From the NCBI GenBank assembly GCA_025356795.1, contig JANXRR010000610.1:1-12590 (forward strand): a stretch of DNA of 12,590 nucleotides, given 5' to 3'. The notes beneath the pieces are model-generated. The model did no database searches. It saw nothing but the letters and a program-made list of their open reading frames with translations, and was not told the origin of the DNA. Shown here one piece after another: positions 6,254 through 12,590 of this stretch. A program made the translations under genes and the position numbers. Numbering within the stretch: the first letter of the stretch is position 1; every line of letters starts with the position of its first letter. This stretch comes from Bacteroidia bacterium (GTDB lineage Bacteria; Bacteroidota; Bacteroidia; Cytophagales; Cyclobacteriaceae).

Positions 6254-7276
6254 ATGGAAGTAAAAAAGAAAATATTAGTAACTGGAGGTGCAGGCTATAT
6301 TGGATCTCATGCCGCTGTTGAACTGTTAAAAGCAGGTTATCAACCCATCCTTATTGATGATTTTTCTAAAAGTGATTCAACCCTTCTTTTGGGTGTTGAG
6401 AAGATCGTTGGCGAGAAGCTTCCATTTTATAAAGGAGATTGTGCTAAGCGAGAATTTTTAGAATCAGTATTTCAAATAGAAGGTTTGATTAGCGGAGTAA
6501 TTCATTTTGCTGCTTTCAAATCGGTGGGTGAGTCAGTTCAACGGCCTTTAATCTATTATCACAATAACATTAGCTCGCTCATTACCTTGCTTGACGTAAT
6601 GAAAGACTTTCAAGTAAAGAATTTGATCTTCTCTTCGTCATGTACAGTGTACGGGCAGCCCGATCAAATTCCAGTGAAAGAAGATGCACCATTCAAACGG
6701 GCAGAATCGCCTTACGGTGCCACCAAGCAGATGTGCGAGCGCATTTTAGAGGACTCCTATTCAAGCTACAAGGTAATATCGCTTCGCTATTTTAACCCGA
6801 TTGGTGCGCACCCTTCTGGCTTGATAGGTGAATTGCCGTTGGGTGTTCCCAATAATCTAGTTCCTTTCATCACGCAAACTGCCGTTGGCAAAAGGGATAA
6901 ACTCACCGTATTTGGAAATGATTACAACACCCCCGATGGAAGCTGCTTGCGCGATTACATCCATGTAGTTGATCTCGCCCAAGCACATGTAAAGGCACTT
7001 GAATTTTTGAATCAATCAAAACCAGCAAACAGCTTTGAAGCTTTTAACATAGGTACAGGTGTAGGCGTTTCTGTCTTAGAATTGATCTACACCTTTGAGC
7101 AGATCACAGGTGTTAAATTGAATTATTCTATTGGGCCACGAAGAGCAGGAGATGTTGAAAAAACGTATGCTGACGCCACTAAGGCCAATTATCAATTAAA
7201 ATGGAAAGCAGGCTTTTCAACTAGTGAAGCACTTCTTCATGCATGGAATTGGGAAAAGAAATTAGCAGGAAAATGA
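6254..7276 (+). CDS. galE: UDP-glucose 4-epimerase GalE
   Basis: GalE interconverts UDP-glucose and UDP-galactose (some members also the N-acetyl forms) in the cytoplasm. The 340-residue protein has the family length, the NAD motif GGAGYIG (11-17), SSSCTVYG (127-134), and catalytic Tyr154 and Lys158 in SPYGATK. The stretches RYFNPIGAHPSG (178-189), GDYNTPDGS-like GNDYNTPDGS (221-230) and CLRDYIHVVDLA (231-242) are hallmarks of GalE. Its ATG follows the TAA of the dehydrogenase with no base between them. Its TGA overlaps the next start as ATGA (7273-7276), so it sits inside a translationally coupled series. In this setting it may supply galactose or GalNAc units for the polymer. Substrate range is not readable from the sequence. 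Confidence 0.93.
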   Translation: MEVKKKILVTGGAGYIGSHAAVELLKAGYQPILIDDFSKSDSTLLLGVEKIVGEKLPFYKGDCAKREFLESVFQIEGLISGVIHFAAFKSVGESVQRPLIYYHNNISSLITLLDVMKDFQVKNLIFSSSCTVYGQPDQIPVKEDAPFKRAESPYGATKQMCERILEDSYSSYKVISLRYFNPIGAHPSGLIGELPLGVPNNLVPFITQTAVGKRDKLTVFGNDYNTPDGSCLRDYIHVVDLAQAHVKALEFLNQSKPANSFEAFNIGTGVGVSVLELIYTFEQITGVKLNYSIGPRRAGDVEKTYADATKANYQLKWKAGFSTSEALLHAWNWEKKLAGK

Positions 7277-8403
7277 TTTCGGAAAACATAAAGATGGTTG
7301 ACCTTCACAACCAATACTTGCGGATAAAACCCGAGGTTGATGCGGCAATTCAGAATGTTCTTGACACTACAGCTTTTATTCAAGGGCCACAAGTAAATGC
7401 CTTTGCCCAAGAGCTATCATTTTACGTTGGCGGGATTAATGTTATCACGTGTGCCAACGGTACCGATGCGCTCCAAATCGCCATGATGGCGTTGGAATTA
7501 AAACCTGGCGATGAAGTGATCTTGCCGGTGCACACCTATGTAGCCACTGCAGAAGTTATTGCCTTATTGAGGCTTACCCCTGTGTTTGTTGATGTAGACG
7601 AAGATACGTTTACCATCAACGTTTCTCATATCGAAGAAAAAATCACATCCAAAACTAAAGCAATCGTGCCTGTTCATTTGTATGGACAGTGTGCTAATAT
7701 GGAAGCTATTCAAAAGATTGCCTCTTTGAACAATCTTCATATCATTGAAGATACTGCCCAGGCATTAAGCGCAGATTTTATTTTTTCAAATGGCACTCAT
7801 AAAAAAGCGGGCACCATTGGCACTATTGGCACCACCTCTTTCTTTCCTTCTAAAAACCTAGGTTGCTTTGGCGATGGGGGAGCAATTTTTACTCAAGATG
7901 TTGCCCTCACAGCCAAGATAAAGATGATGGCCAATCATGGCCAAAAGATCAAATACCATCATGAAAGTATTGGTGTGAATAGCCGGTTGGATACAATTCA
8001 AGCGGCTGTCTTGCAAGTAAAGCTAAAACACTTAAATGACTATACACACAAAAGAAATGAAGCAGCAAATTTTTATGATCATGAACTACAAGCAGTGCAA
8101 GGAATCTTAATCCCCCAACGAGTTGCGTATTCAACCCATGCGTTTCATCAATACACACTTCGTGCCGAACGAAGAGACGAGTTGAAAACTTATCTGGAAG
8201 AAAGGGGAATTCCTACCATGATCTATTATCCCGTGCCCTTACATTTTCAAAAGGCATATCAGCAAGTTGGAGTGGGGGAAGGTTCTTTTCCGGTAACGGA
8301 AAAACTATCAAAAACGGTGATATCATTGCCAATCCATACAGAAATGAATATGGAAGAATTGCACTATATCGTGAAAACAATAAAAAGCTTTTATCATGGG
8401 TGA
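7273..8403 (+). CDS. wbpE: DegT/DnrJ/EryC1 PLP aminotransferase, WbpE type
   Basis: The predicted role is transfer of an amino group from glutamate to C3 of UDP-3-keto-GlcNAc-uronic acid, the step after WlbA/WbpB. With the start used here the protein has 376 residues. DegT-family features are visible: [10 protein letters not shown] (61-70), the [10 protein letters not shown] block (87-96), EDTAQALSA (159-167) with Asp160 to hold the PLP ring nitrogen, and the PLP lysine Lys194 in [14 protein letters not shown]. An earlier in-frame ATG at 7243 would give 386 residues but lies 34 bases inside galE. The ATG at 7273 makes an ATGA overlap with the galE stop, and its product ([15 protein letters not shown]) matches the usual short start of the family. 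The acetyltransferase and WlbA genes that follow support the WbpE role over other sugar aminotransferases. Confidence 0.88.
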   Translation: MISENIKMVDLHNQYLRIKPEVDAAIQNVLDTTAFIQGPQVNAFAQELSFYVGGINVITCANGTDALQIAMMALELKPGDEVILPVHTYVATAEVIALLRLTPVFVDVDEDTFTINVSHIEEKITSKTKAIVPVHLYGQCANMEAIQKIASLNNLHIIEDTAQALSADFIFSNGTHKKAGTIGTIGTTSFFPSKNLGCFGDGGAIFTQDVALTAKIKMMANHGQKIKYHHESIGVNSRLDTIQAAVLQVKLKHLNDYTHKRNEAANFYDHELQAVQGILIPQRVAYSTHAFHQYTLRAERRDELKTYLEERGIPTMIYYPVPLHFQKAYQQVGVGEGSFPVTEKLSKTVISLPIHTEMNMEELHYIVKTIKSFYHG

Positions 8404-8995
8404 CACGAATAATTATTTTGTACACACTTCAGCTATTGTGGATGAGGGCTGTGAGATTGGCAATGGCACTAAGATTTGGCATTTCTCTCACATCATGTCT
8501 CATTGCAAAATAGGGTTGAATTGTAACATTGGGCAAAATGTCGTCATCTCGCCCGAAGTAGTTTTAGGCAACAATGTGAAGGTTCAAAACAATGTTTCAA
8601 TCTATACTGGGGTTATTTGCGAAGACGATGTGTTTCTGGGGCCATCCATGGTTTTCACCAATGTTATCAACCCTCGCAGTGCAGTGAACAGGAAGAGCCA
8701 ATACTTAAAAACAGTGGTAAAAAAAGGGGCAACTATTGGCGCAAATGCCACCATTGTGTGTGGCCACGATATAGGTAAATATGCTTTTATTGGCGCAGGT
8801 GCGGTGGTCACTAAAACTGTTCCAGATTATGCGCTGGTCATGGGTAATCCCGCAAGGCAAACAGGGTGGATGAGTGAATACGGGCAAAAGCTGATATTTG
8901 ACAAAACGGGAGCTGCCACTTGCTCAGAAAGCGGTGAAAAATATTTGTTGAAAGAAGGCCGCGTTTCCAACATTACTCCTCCTGAAAACCTTTAA
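8396..8995 (+). CDS. wbpD: UDP-3-amino-GlcNAc-uronate N-acetyltransferase, WbpD/WlbB type
   Basis: The predicted reaction is acetyl-CoA-dependent acetylation of the 3-amino group, giving UDP-GlcNAc(3NAc)A. The 199-residue protein is a left-handed beta-helix enzyme built from hexapeptide repeats: from [14 protein letters not shown] (about 19-32) through [13 protein letters not shown] and [14 protein letters not shown] to [13 protein letters not shown] and [11 protein letters not shown]. The WHFSHI start, the [13 protein letters not shown] loop (about 88-100) and the [16 protein letters not shown] end (about 149-164) are typical for WbpD/WlbB. A C-terminal tail with CSESGEKY (176-183) also occurs in relatives. 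Its ATG overlaps the aminotransferase end by 8 bp, so the two are probably coupled. Other sugar acetyltransferases share the fold, but the context makes this call strong. Confidence 0.9.
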   Translation: MGDTNNYFVHTSAIVDEGCEIGNGTKIWHFSHIMSHCKIGLNCNIGQNVVISPEVVLGNNVKVQNNVSIYTGVICEDDVFLGPSMVFTNVINPRSAVNRKSQYLKTVVKKGATIGANATIVCGHDIGKYAFIGAGAVVTKTVPDYALVMGNPARQTGWMSEYGQKLIFDKTGAATCSESGEKYLLKEGRVSNITPPENL

Positions 8996-9006
8996 TCCTA
9001 AAAATC

Positions 9007-9903
9007 ATGATAAATTTTGCTTTAATCGGTGCTGCAGGTTACATAGCCCCGCGCCACATGCAAGCCATCAAAGACACGGGCAACAATCTGGTGGCTGCGC
9101 TTGATAAATTTGATAGCGTTGGCATTATTGACTCGTATTTTCCTAAGGCTGATTTCTTTACCGAGTTTGAGCGGTTTGATCGGCATATTGACAAGTTAAA
9201 ACGCACGGGGACAAAGATTGATTTTGTGAGTATTTGTTCGCCTAATTATCTGCATGATTCCCACATCCGTTTTGCCCTTAGGCAAGGAGCTGATGCCATT
9301 TGTGAAAAGCCTTTAGTGCTTAACCCATGGAATGTCGAGGCCCTTGAACAACTCGAAAAAGAAACAGGCAAAAAGGTGTACACTATTTTGCAATTAAGGC
9401 TTCATCCCGCCATCATTGCCTTGAAGAAAGAAATTGATGAAGCACCTCTTGGTAAAAAGTTTGAGGTTGACTTAACGTATATCACCTCCCGTGGAAGCTG
9501 GTACTATCATAGTTGGAAGGGCGAGGAATCAAAGTCAGGTGGAGTGGCCACTAATATTGGCATTCATTTTTTTGATATGCTGTTATGGATTTTCGGCAAG
9601 CCGTTAGATAGCGAACTTATTGAAAGCAGTGAATCTCATGTAAAGGGATTTTTAAACTTAGAAAAGGCAAACATCAATTGGTTTCTAAGCATTAATTCAG
9701 AGCATTTGCCAGAGGAAGCAAAGCAAAAAGGGAAGCGGACCCATCGATCGTTAAACATTGAGGGTAAAGAAATAGAGTTTAGCGATGGCTTTACCGAATT
9801 GCACACCAACAGTTATAAAGAGATTTTAAAAGGAAATGGTTTTGGGTTGAAAGAGGCAAGGGCTTCTATAGAATTGGCTCATAGTTTCAGAACAAAGAAG
9901 TAA
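9007..9903 (+). CDS. wlbA: UDP-GlcNAc-uronate 3-dehydrogenase WlbA/WbpB (Gfo/Idh/MocA family)
   Basis: WlbA oxidises C3 of UDP-GlcNAc-uronic acid to a keto group with NAD, the substrate for the WbpE-type aminotransferase. The 298-residue protein opens with the NAD-binding GAAGYIAPRHM (8-18), then IDSYFPKADFFTEFERFDRH (41-60), VSICSPNYLHD (74-84), and ICEKPLVLNPWN (98-109) with Lys101 of the EKP motif. GGVATNIGIHFFDML (178-192) holds the probable catalytic His187. These segments agree closely with the Bordetella WlbA pattern as I remember it, so this is one of the most secure calls here. It starts 11 bp after the acetyltransferase. The gene order here is aminotransferase, acetyltransferase, dehydrogenase, the reverse of the reaction order at its ends. 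It closes the tightly packed part of the operon. Confidence 0.94.
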   Translation: MINFALIGAAGYIAPRHMQAIKDTGNNLVAALDKFDSVGIIDSYFPKADFFTEFERFDRHIDKLKRTGTKIDFVSICSPNYLHDSHIRFALRQGADAICEKPLVLNPWNVEALEQLEKETGKKVYTILQLRLHPAIIALKKEIDEAPLGKKFEVDLTYITSRGSWYYHSWKGEESKSGGVATNIGIHFFDMLLWIFGKPLDSELIESSESHVKGFLNLEKANINWFLSINSEHLPEEAKQKGKRTHRSLNIEGKEIEFSDGFTELHTNSYKEILKGNGFGLKEARASIELAHSFRTKK

Positions 9904-9920
9904 ATATGGATCAGCTAAAG

Positions 9921-9952
9921 TCTTACGTCTCCATACTGATGTCTAACTACTC
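9921..9952 (+). repeat. Leader sequence before rmlA, related to the one before rmlB
   Basis: The 20 bases 9921-9940 match 11418-11437 at 15 of 20 positions, and GTCTAACTACTC (9941-9952) matches ATCTAATTACTC (11445-11456) at 10 of 12. Both copies lie immediately upstream of a start codon. The phrase is built from short TCT/TACTC units, like a degenerate tandem repeat. Origin and function are not known to me. Confidence 0.55.
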
Positions 9953-9955
9953 GTT

Positions 9956-10834
9956 ATGAAAGGAATAATTCTCGCTGGCGGTTCAGGCACACGCCTTTAT
10001 CCACTCACGCAAACAGTTTCAAAGCAGATACTTCCTATCTACGATAAGCCCATGATTTATTATCCGATGTCGGTTTTGATGTTGGCAAACATTCGGGAAA
10101 TATTAATCATCTCAACACCGCAAGACATTCATCTTTTTGAAAACCTTTTTGGAGATGGATCAAAACTCGGCTTGAAGATTTCTTATAAAATTCAACCATC
10201 ACCGGATGGACTAGCTCAAGCTTTTTTATTGGGCGAAGAATTTATTGCTAATGACTCGTGCTGCTTGGTTTTGGGTGATAATATTTTTTATGGATACAAC
10301 TTCTCAAAACTCTTAGAAGAAGCTAGTGAGCTTAAAAATGGAGCTACCGTTTTTGGATATTATGTGAACGATGCAGAGCGATATGGAGTAGTTGAATTTG
10401 ATAATAAAGATAAAGTTATTTCGATAGAAGAGAAACCCAAAGTCCCCAAGTCTAATTATGCAGTTACGGGGTTATATTTTTATGATAATTCGGTTGTTAA
10501 AAGAGCAAAAAAAATAACGCCTTCGTCAAGAGGAGAGCTAGAAATAACAGATTTGAACCAGTTGTATCTTGAAGAAAATTTACTTACCGTGAAACTGTTG
10601 GGCCGAGGCATGGCATGGCTTGATACAGGCACTCATCAGTCTATGCTGCAAGCTTCAAATTTTGTTGAATCTATAGAAGAACGTCAAGGATTAAAAATAG
10701 CATGCTTAGAAGAGATTGCTTTCCGAAAGGGTTACATTTCTAAAGACCAACTAATCGAATTGGCCAAACCTTTATTAAAAAATCAATATGGTCAATACTT
10801 AATGAAAGTCATTAACGAAAAATTTATTCGTTAG
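9956..10834 (+). CDS. rmlA: Glucose-1-phosphate thymidylyltransferase RmlA
   Basis: RmlA joins glucose-1-phosphate and dTTP to give dTDP-glucose, the first and feedback-controlled step of dTDP-L-rhamnose synthesis. The 292-residue length is standard. Visible signatures are the nucleotide-binding [11 protein letters not shown] (8-18), the [16 protein letters not shown] block (22-37), the metal-binding GDN (107-109), EEKP (158-161), GELEITDLN (193-201) and WLDTGTH (221-227, with Asp223 as second metal ligand). It follows wlbA after a 52-bp gap, the longest so far in the operon, and lies 2 bp before rmlC. The gap carries one of the two related leader sequences, so a new transcript or a processing point is possible here. 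Other sugar nucleotidyltransferases are shorter or lack these blocks. Confidence 0.97.
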   Translation: MKGIILAGGSGTRLYPLTQTVSKQILPIYDKPMIYYPMSVLMLANIREILIISTPQDIHLFENLFGDGSKLGLKISYKIQPSPDGLAQAFLLGEEFIANDSCCLVLGDNIFYGYNFSKLLEEASELKNGATVFGYYVNDAERYGVVEFDNKDKVISIEEKPKVPKSNYAVTGLYFYDNSVVKRAKKITPSSRGELEITDLNQLYLEENLLTVKLLGRGMAWLDTGTHQSMLQASNFVESIEERQGLKIACLEEIAFRKGYISKDQLIELAKPLLKNQYGQYLMKVINEKFIR

Positions 10835-10836
10835 GT

Positions 10837-11382
10837 ATGAAGATAGTTTCAACTGGATTTAATGATCTTTTTGTTTTAGAGCCTACCGTGATAAGTGATT
10901 CAAGAGGTTGTTTTATGGAATCCTATAGCAAAAAAACTTTGTTAGATTCTGGTATAGATGTAACTTTTGTCCAAGATAACCAATCAAGTTCGGTAAAAGG
11001 AGTTTTGAGAGGGCTCCATTTCCAAAAGCCCCCATTTGCACAGACCAAGCTTGTGCGAGTTATTCAGGGAACAGTATTAGATGTGGCAGTTGACTTAAGA
11101 AAGGCACAACCTACATTTGGTAAATATTTTTCGATAGAACTTTCTTCATCTAATAAAATGCAGGTTCTCATACCAAAAGGTTTTGCTCATGGTTTTCTTG
11201 TCTTAAGTAATTGGGCAGAAGTTTTCTATAAATGTGATGAATATTATAACCCTGAAGCAGATGCTGGTCTGCTGTTTAATGATCTAAGTCTAAATATTGA
11301 CTGGAAGCTACCTTCTCAAGAATTTATCCTTTCGGAAAAAGATAAAAGAAATCCTTTATTATCCGAAGCCTCTCTTTTTTAA
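10837..11382 (+). CDS. rmlC: dTDP-4-dehydrorhamnose 3,5-epimerase RmlC
   Basis: RmlC epimerises C3 and C5 of dTDP-4-keto-6-deoxyglucose, the third step toward dTDP-rhamnose. The 181-residue protein is a cupin of normal length. SDSRGCFMESY (20-30), GVLRGLHFQ (55-63) with catalytic His61 and substrate-contacting Arg58, KLVRVIQGTVLDVAVDLR (71-88), PKGFAHGF (113-120), and the catalytic Tyr131 in VFYKCDEYY are all present. Asp169 near the end completes the active site. It starts 2 bp after rmlA. rmlB follows after a 74-bp gap, so the order is A-C-B, unlike the more common B-D-A-C or A-C-D-B arrangements. Confidence 0.97.
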   Translation: MKIVSTGFNDLFVLEPTVISDSRGCFMESYSKKTLLDSGIDVTFVQDNQSSSVKGVLRGLHFQKPPFAQTKLVRVIQGTVLDVAVDLRKAQPTFGKYFSIELSSSNKMQVLIPKGFAHGFLVLSNWAEVFYKCDEYYNPEADAGLLFNDLSLNIDWKLPSQEFILSEKDKRNPLLSEASLF

Positions 11383-11417
11383 TATGAAAATCGCGCAATC
11401 ACTCAAAACCTGTATTG

Positions 11418-11456
11418 TCTCGCGTCTTAATACTCATTATTAATATCTAATTACTC
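11418..11456 (+). repeat. Leader sequence before rmlB, related to the one before rmlA
   Basis: This is the second copy of the sequence at 9921-9952. It holds the matching 20-mer (11418-11437), a 7-base insertion TATTAAT (11438-11444), and the matching 12-mer ending directly at the ATG. In the rmlA copy three bases (GTT) separate it from the ATG. The sequences of the flanking genes are not related here, so the match is not explained by gene duplication. Confidence 0.55.
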
Positions 11457-12482
11457 ATGTCTAGTTTAGTGAAAACAATCTTAGTTACCGGTGGGGCAGG
11501 CTTCATAGGTTCCAATTTCATCCCTTACTTTTTAAAAACTCACAAAGAATATAATGTTGTCAACCTCGATGCACTGACTTATGCAGGTAACTTGAATAAT
11601 CTTAAAGAAGTAGAAGACGATGCCCGATATACTTTCGTGAAAGGAGATATTTGTGACAGGGTGTTCGTGGAAACTCTTTTTGAAAAATATGATTTTTTTG
11701 GCGTGGTTCATTTTGCCGCAGAGTCACACGTAGATAATTCAATAAGCGGCCCCGAGGCATTCATCCACACCAACATCAATGGCACATTTACTGTGCTAGA
11801 TGTAGCCCGAAAAAATTGGATAAAAGCCCCATTTGAAACTGTAGAAGGAAAAGAGAAAAACCGATTTCTACACGTATCCACCGATGAAGTATATGGCACG
11901 CTGGGCGAGACAGGATTGTTTACTGAAAACACAGCTTATGCACCAAACAGCCCTTATTCTGCATCAAAGGCGGGTAGCGATTTGTTGGTGAGAAGCTATT
12001 TTCACACATACGGCCTTAATGTTATAACTACAAATTGCTCAAATAATTACGGCCCTAAGCAACACAAAGAAAAATTAATTCCGACCATTATAAGAAAAGC
12101 CTTAGCTGGTGAACCAATCCCAATTTATGGGGACGGAAAAAATATCCGTGATTGGTTGTATGTATTAGATCATGCCAAAGGAATAGATTTAGCATTTCAT
12201 AAAGGAAAAACTGGTGAGACGTACAATATTGGGGGAAGAAATGAGAGGGTAAATAATCAAATAGCTAACACTATTTGCGAGCTGCTAGATTTAAAGAACC
12301 CACGGACCGATCACAAAAGCTATAAAGAACAACTCACTTTTGTGAAAGACCGAGCCGGCCACGACAGGCGATATGCCATTGATGCCACAAAAATTGAAAA
12401 TGAACTAGGTTGGAAAGCCGAAGAGAACTTTGAAAGTGGGATCAAGAAGACGATTGATTGGTATCTTCACGTTTCAGGTTGA
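11457..12482 (+). CDS. rmlB: dTDP-glucose 4,6-dehydratase RmlB
   Basis: RmlB converts dTDP-glucose into dTDP-4-keto-6-deoxyglucose, the second step of rhamnose synthesis. The 341-residue extended SDR has the NAD motif TGGAGFIG (11-18), FAAESHVDNSI (86-96), the dehydratase triad Thr142-Asp143-Glu144 in VSTDEVYG, and Tyr167 and Lys171 in PYSASKAGSD. TNCSNNYGPKQHKEKLIP (192-209) and YGDGKNIRDWLYVLDHA (224-240) are diagnostic for RmlB and separate it from the two other SDR epimerases in the window. It lies after a 74-bp gap behind rmlC. rmlD, needed to finish dTDP-rhamnose, is not in the window and may follow or lie elsewhere. Confidence 0.97.
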   Translation: MSSLVKTILVTGGAGFIGSNFIPYFLKTHKEYNVVNLDALTYAGNLNNLKEVEDDARYTFVKGDICDRVFVETLFEKYDFFGVVHFAAESHVDNSISGPEAFIHTNINGTFTVLDVARKNWIKAPFETVEGKEKNRFLHVSTDEVYGTLGETGLFTENTAYAPNSPYSASKAGSDLLVRSYFHTYGLNVITTNCSNNYGPKQHKEKLIPTIIRKALAGEPIPIYGDGKNIRDWLYVLDHAKGIDLAFHKGKTGETYNIGGRNERVNNQIANTICELLDLKNPRTDHKSYKEQLTFVKDRAGHDRRYAIDATKIENELGWKAEENFESGIKKTIDWYLHVSG

Positions 12483-12497
12483 AAACTGATGAATCCA

Positions 12498-12531
12498 GAT
12501 TGAATTTGAATAGACTTCGAGAAACTCAATC
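12498..12531 (+). repeat. Imperfect inverted repeat after rmlB
   Basis: GATTGAATTT (12498-12507) pairs with AAACTCAATC (12522-12531) with one mismatch around a 14-base loop, 15 bp after the rmlB stop. The sequence is AT-rich and no U-tract follows, so it is not a convincing intrinsic terminator. It could slow decay of the transcript or be chance. Confidence 0.3.
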
Positions 12532-12551
12532 TATCACTAGGGGTAGGATAA

Positions 12552-12590
12552 ATGTTGCCGTTTCTTGAACTCATATTTCCTTCAAACAAG
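12552..12590 (+). CDS. Possible start of the next gene (13 codons, cut by window edge)
   Basis: An ATG at 12552 opens a frame MLPFLELIFPSNK that is still open at the last base. Direction and spacing (69 bp after rmlB) fit a further operon member, but 13 codons are too few to judge. It does not look like the start of rmlD, which should show an early GxxGxxG motif. I cannot assign a function. Confidence 0.15.
   Translation, partial: MLPFLELIFPSNK

Noticed and set aside
7243..7272. Upstream ATG for the aminotransferase at 7243
   Set aside because: It extends 34 bases into galE and adds residues not typical of the family. The ATGA overlap at 7273 is a better start.
8213..8887. Minus-strand frames of 60-70 codons
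   Set aside because: They are antisense to the aminotransferase and acetyltransferase genes, which carry clear family motifs.
11384..11443. 19-codon frame between rmlC and rmlB (MKIAQSLKTCIVSRLNTHY)
   Set aside because: It is very short, has no ribosome binding site, and overlaps the leader repeat. It could be a leader peptide, but nothing else supports that.
1..12590. CRISPR array, insertion sequence, prophage, tRNA, rRNA or defence genes
   Set aside because: I looked for regular repeats with spacers, transposase or recombinase motifs, tRNA-like cloverleafs and known defence domains and saw none. Nearly all of the window is filled by assignable genes.

Overview
The window looks like a chromosomal piece of a Bacteroidota bacterium, most likely of the Cytophagales/Cytophagia type. 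The reasons are AT-rich DNA, starts without obvious Shine-Dalgarno sequences, two sequences resembling the Bacteroidota -7 box (TAnnTTTG), a Ccm gene set with a CxxxY-type CcmE, and a wlbA-type sugar pathway next to a Wzz-like gene. The genus cannot be fixed from the sequence alone.

Left part, minus strand (1-3902). Reading from right to left: a Wzz-like polysaccharide co-polymerase (2880-3902), ccmB (2227-2877), ccmC (1548-2216), a small ccmD-like gene (1327-1551), ccmE (851-1261) and the first 272 codons of ccmF, which runs off the left edge. The Ccm proteins move and load heme for c-type cytochrome maturation outside the cytoplasmic membrane. ccmA, the usual ATPase partner of ccmB, is not in the window. 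The Wzz-like gene takes its place directly upstream of ccmB.

Middle (3903-3970). A 68-bp divergent spacer separates the two transcription directions. It holds a 12-bp palindrome, an 8-bp direct repeat with 30-bp spacing, and weak promoter-like boxes for both strands.

Right part, plus strand (3971-12482). Nine nucleotide-sugar genes follow. The first six are almost without gaps: UDP-glucuronate 4-epimerase, a WbpO/TviB-type UDP-HexNAc 6-dehydrogenase, galE, a WbpE-type aminotransferase, a WbpD-type acetyltransferase and a WlbA-type 3-dehydrogenase. Then come rmlA, rmlC and rmlB for dTDP-rhamnose. Together the dehydrogenase, WlbA, WbpE and WbpD homologues form a full route from UDP-GlcNAc to UDP-2,3-diacetamido-2,3-dideoxy-glucuronic acid. 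The epimerases supply galacturonate and galactose donors. rmlD, glycosyltransferases, flippase and polymerase are not seen and probably lie beyond 12590.

There is no CRISPR array, insertion sequence, tRNA, rRNA or defence gene in the window, and no clearly new multi-gene system. The most interesting signals are small: the CxxxY CcmE, the TTG start of ccmB tied to the Wzz-like gene, the repeat structure in the divergent spacer, and two related leader sequences in front of rmlA and rmlB.
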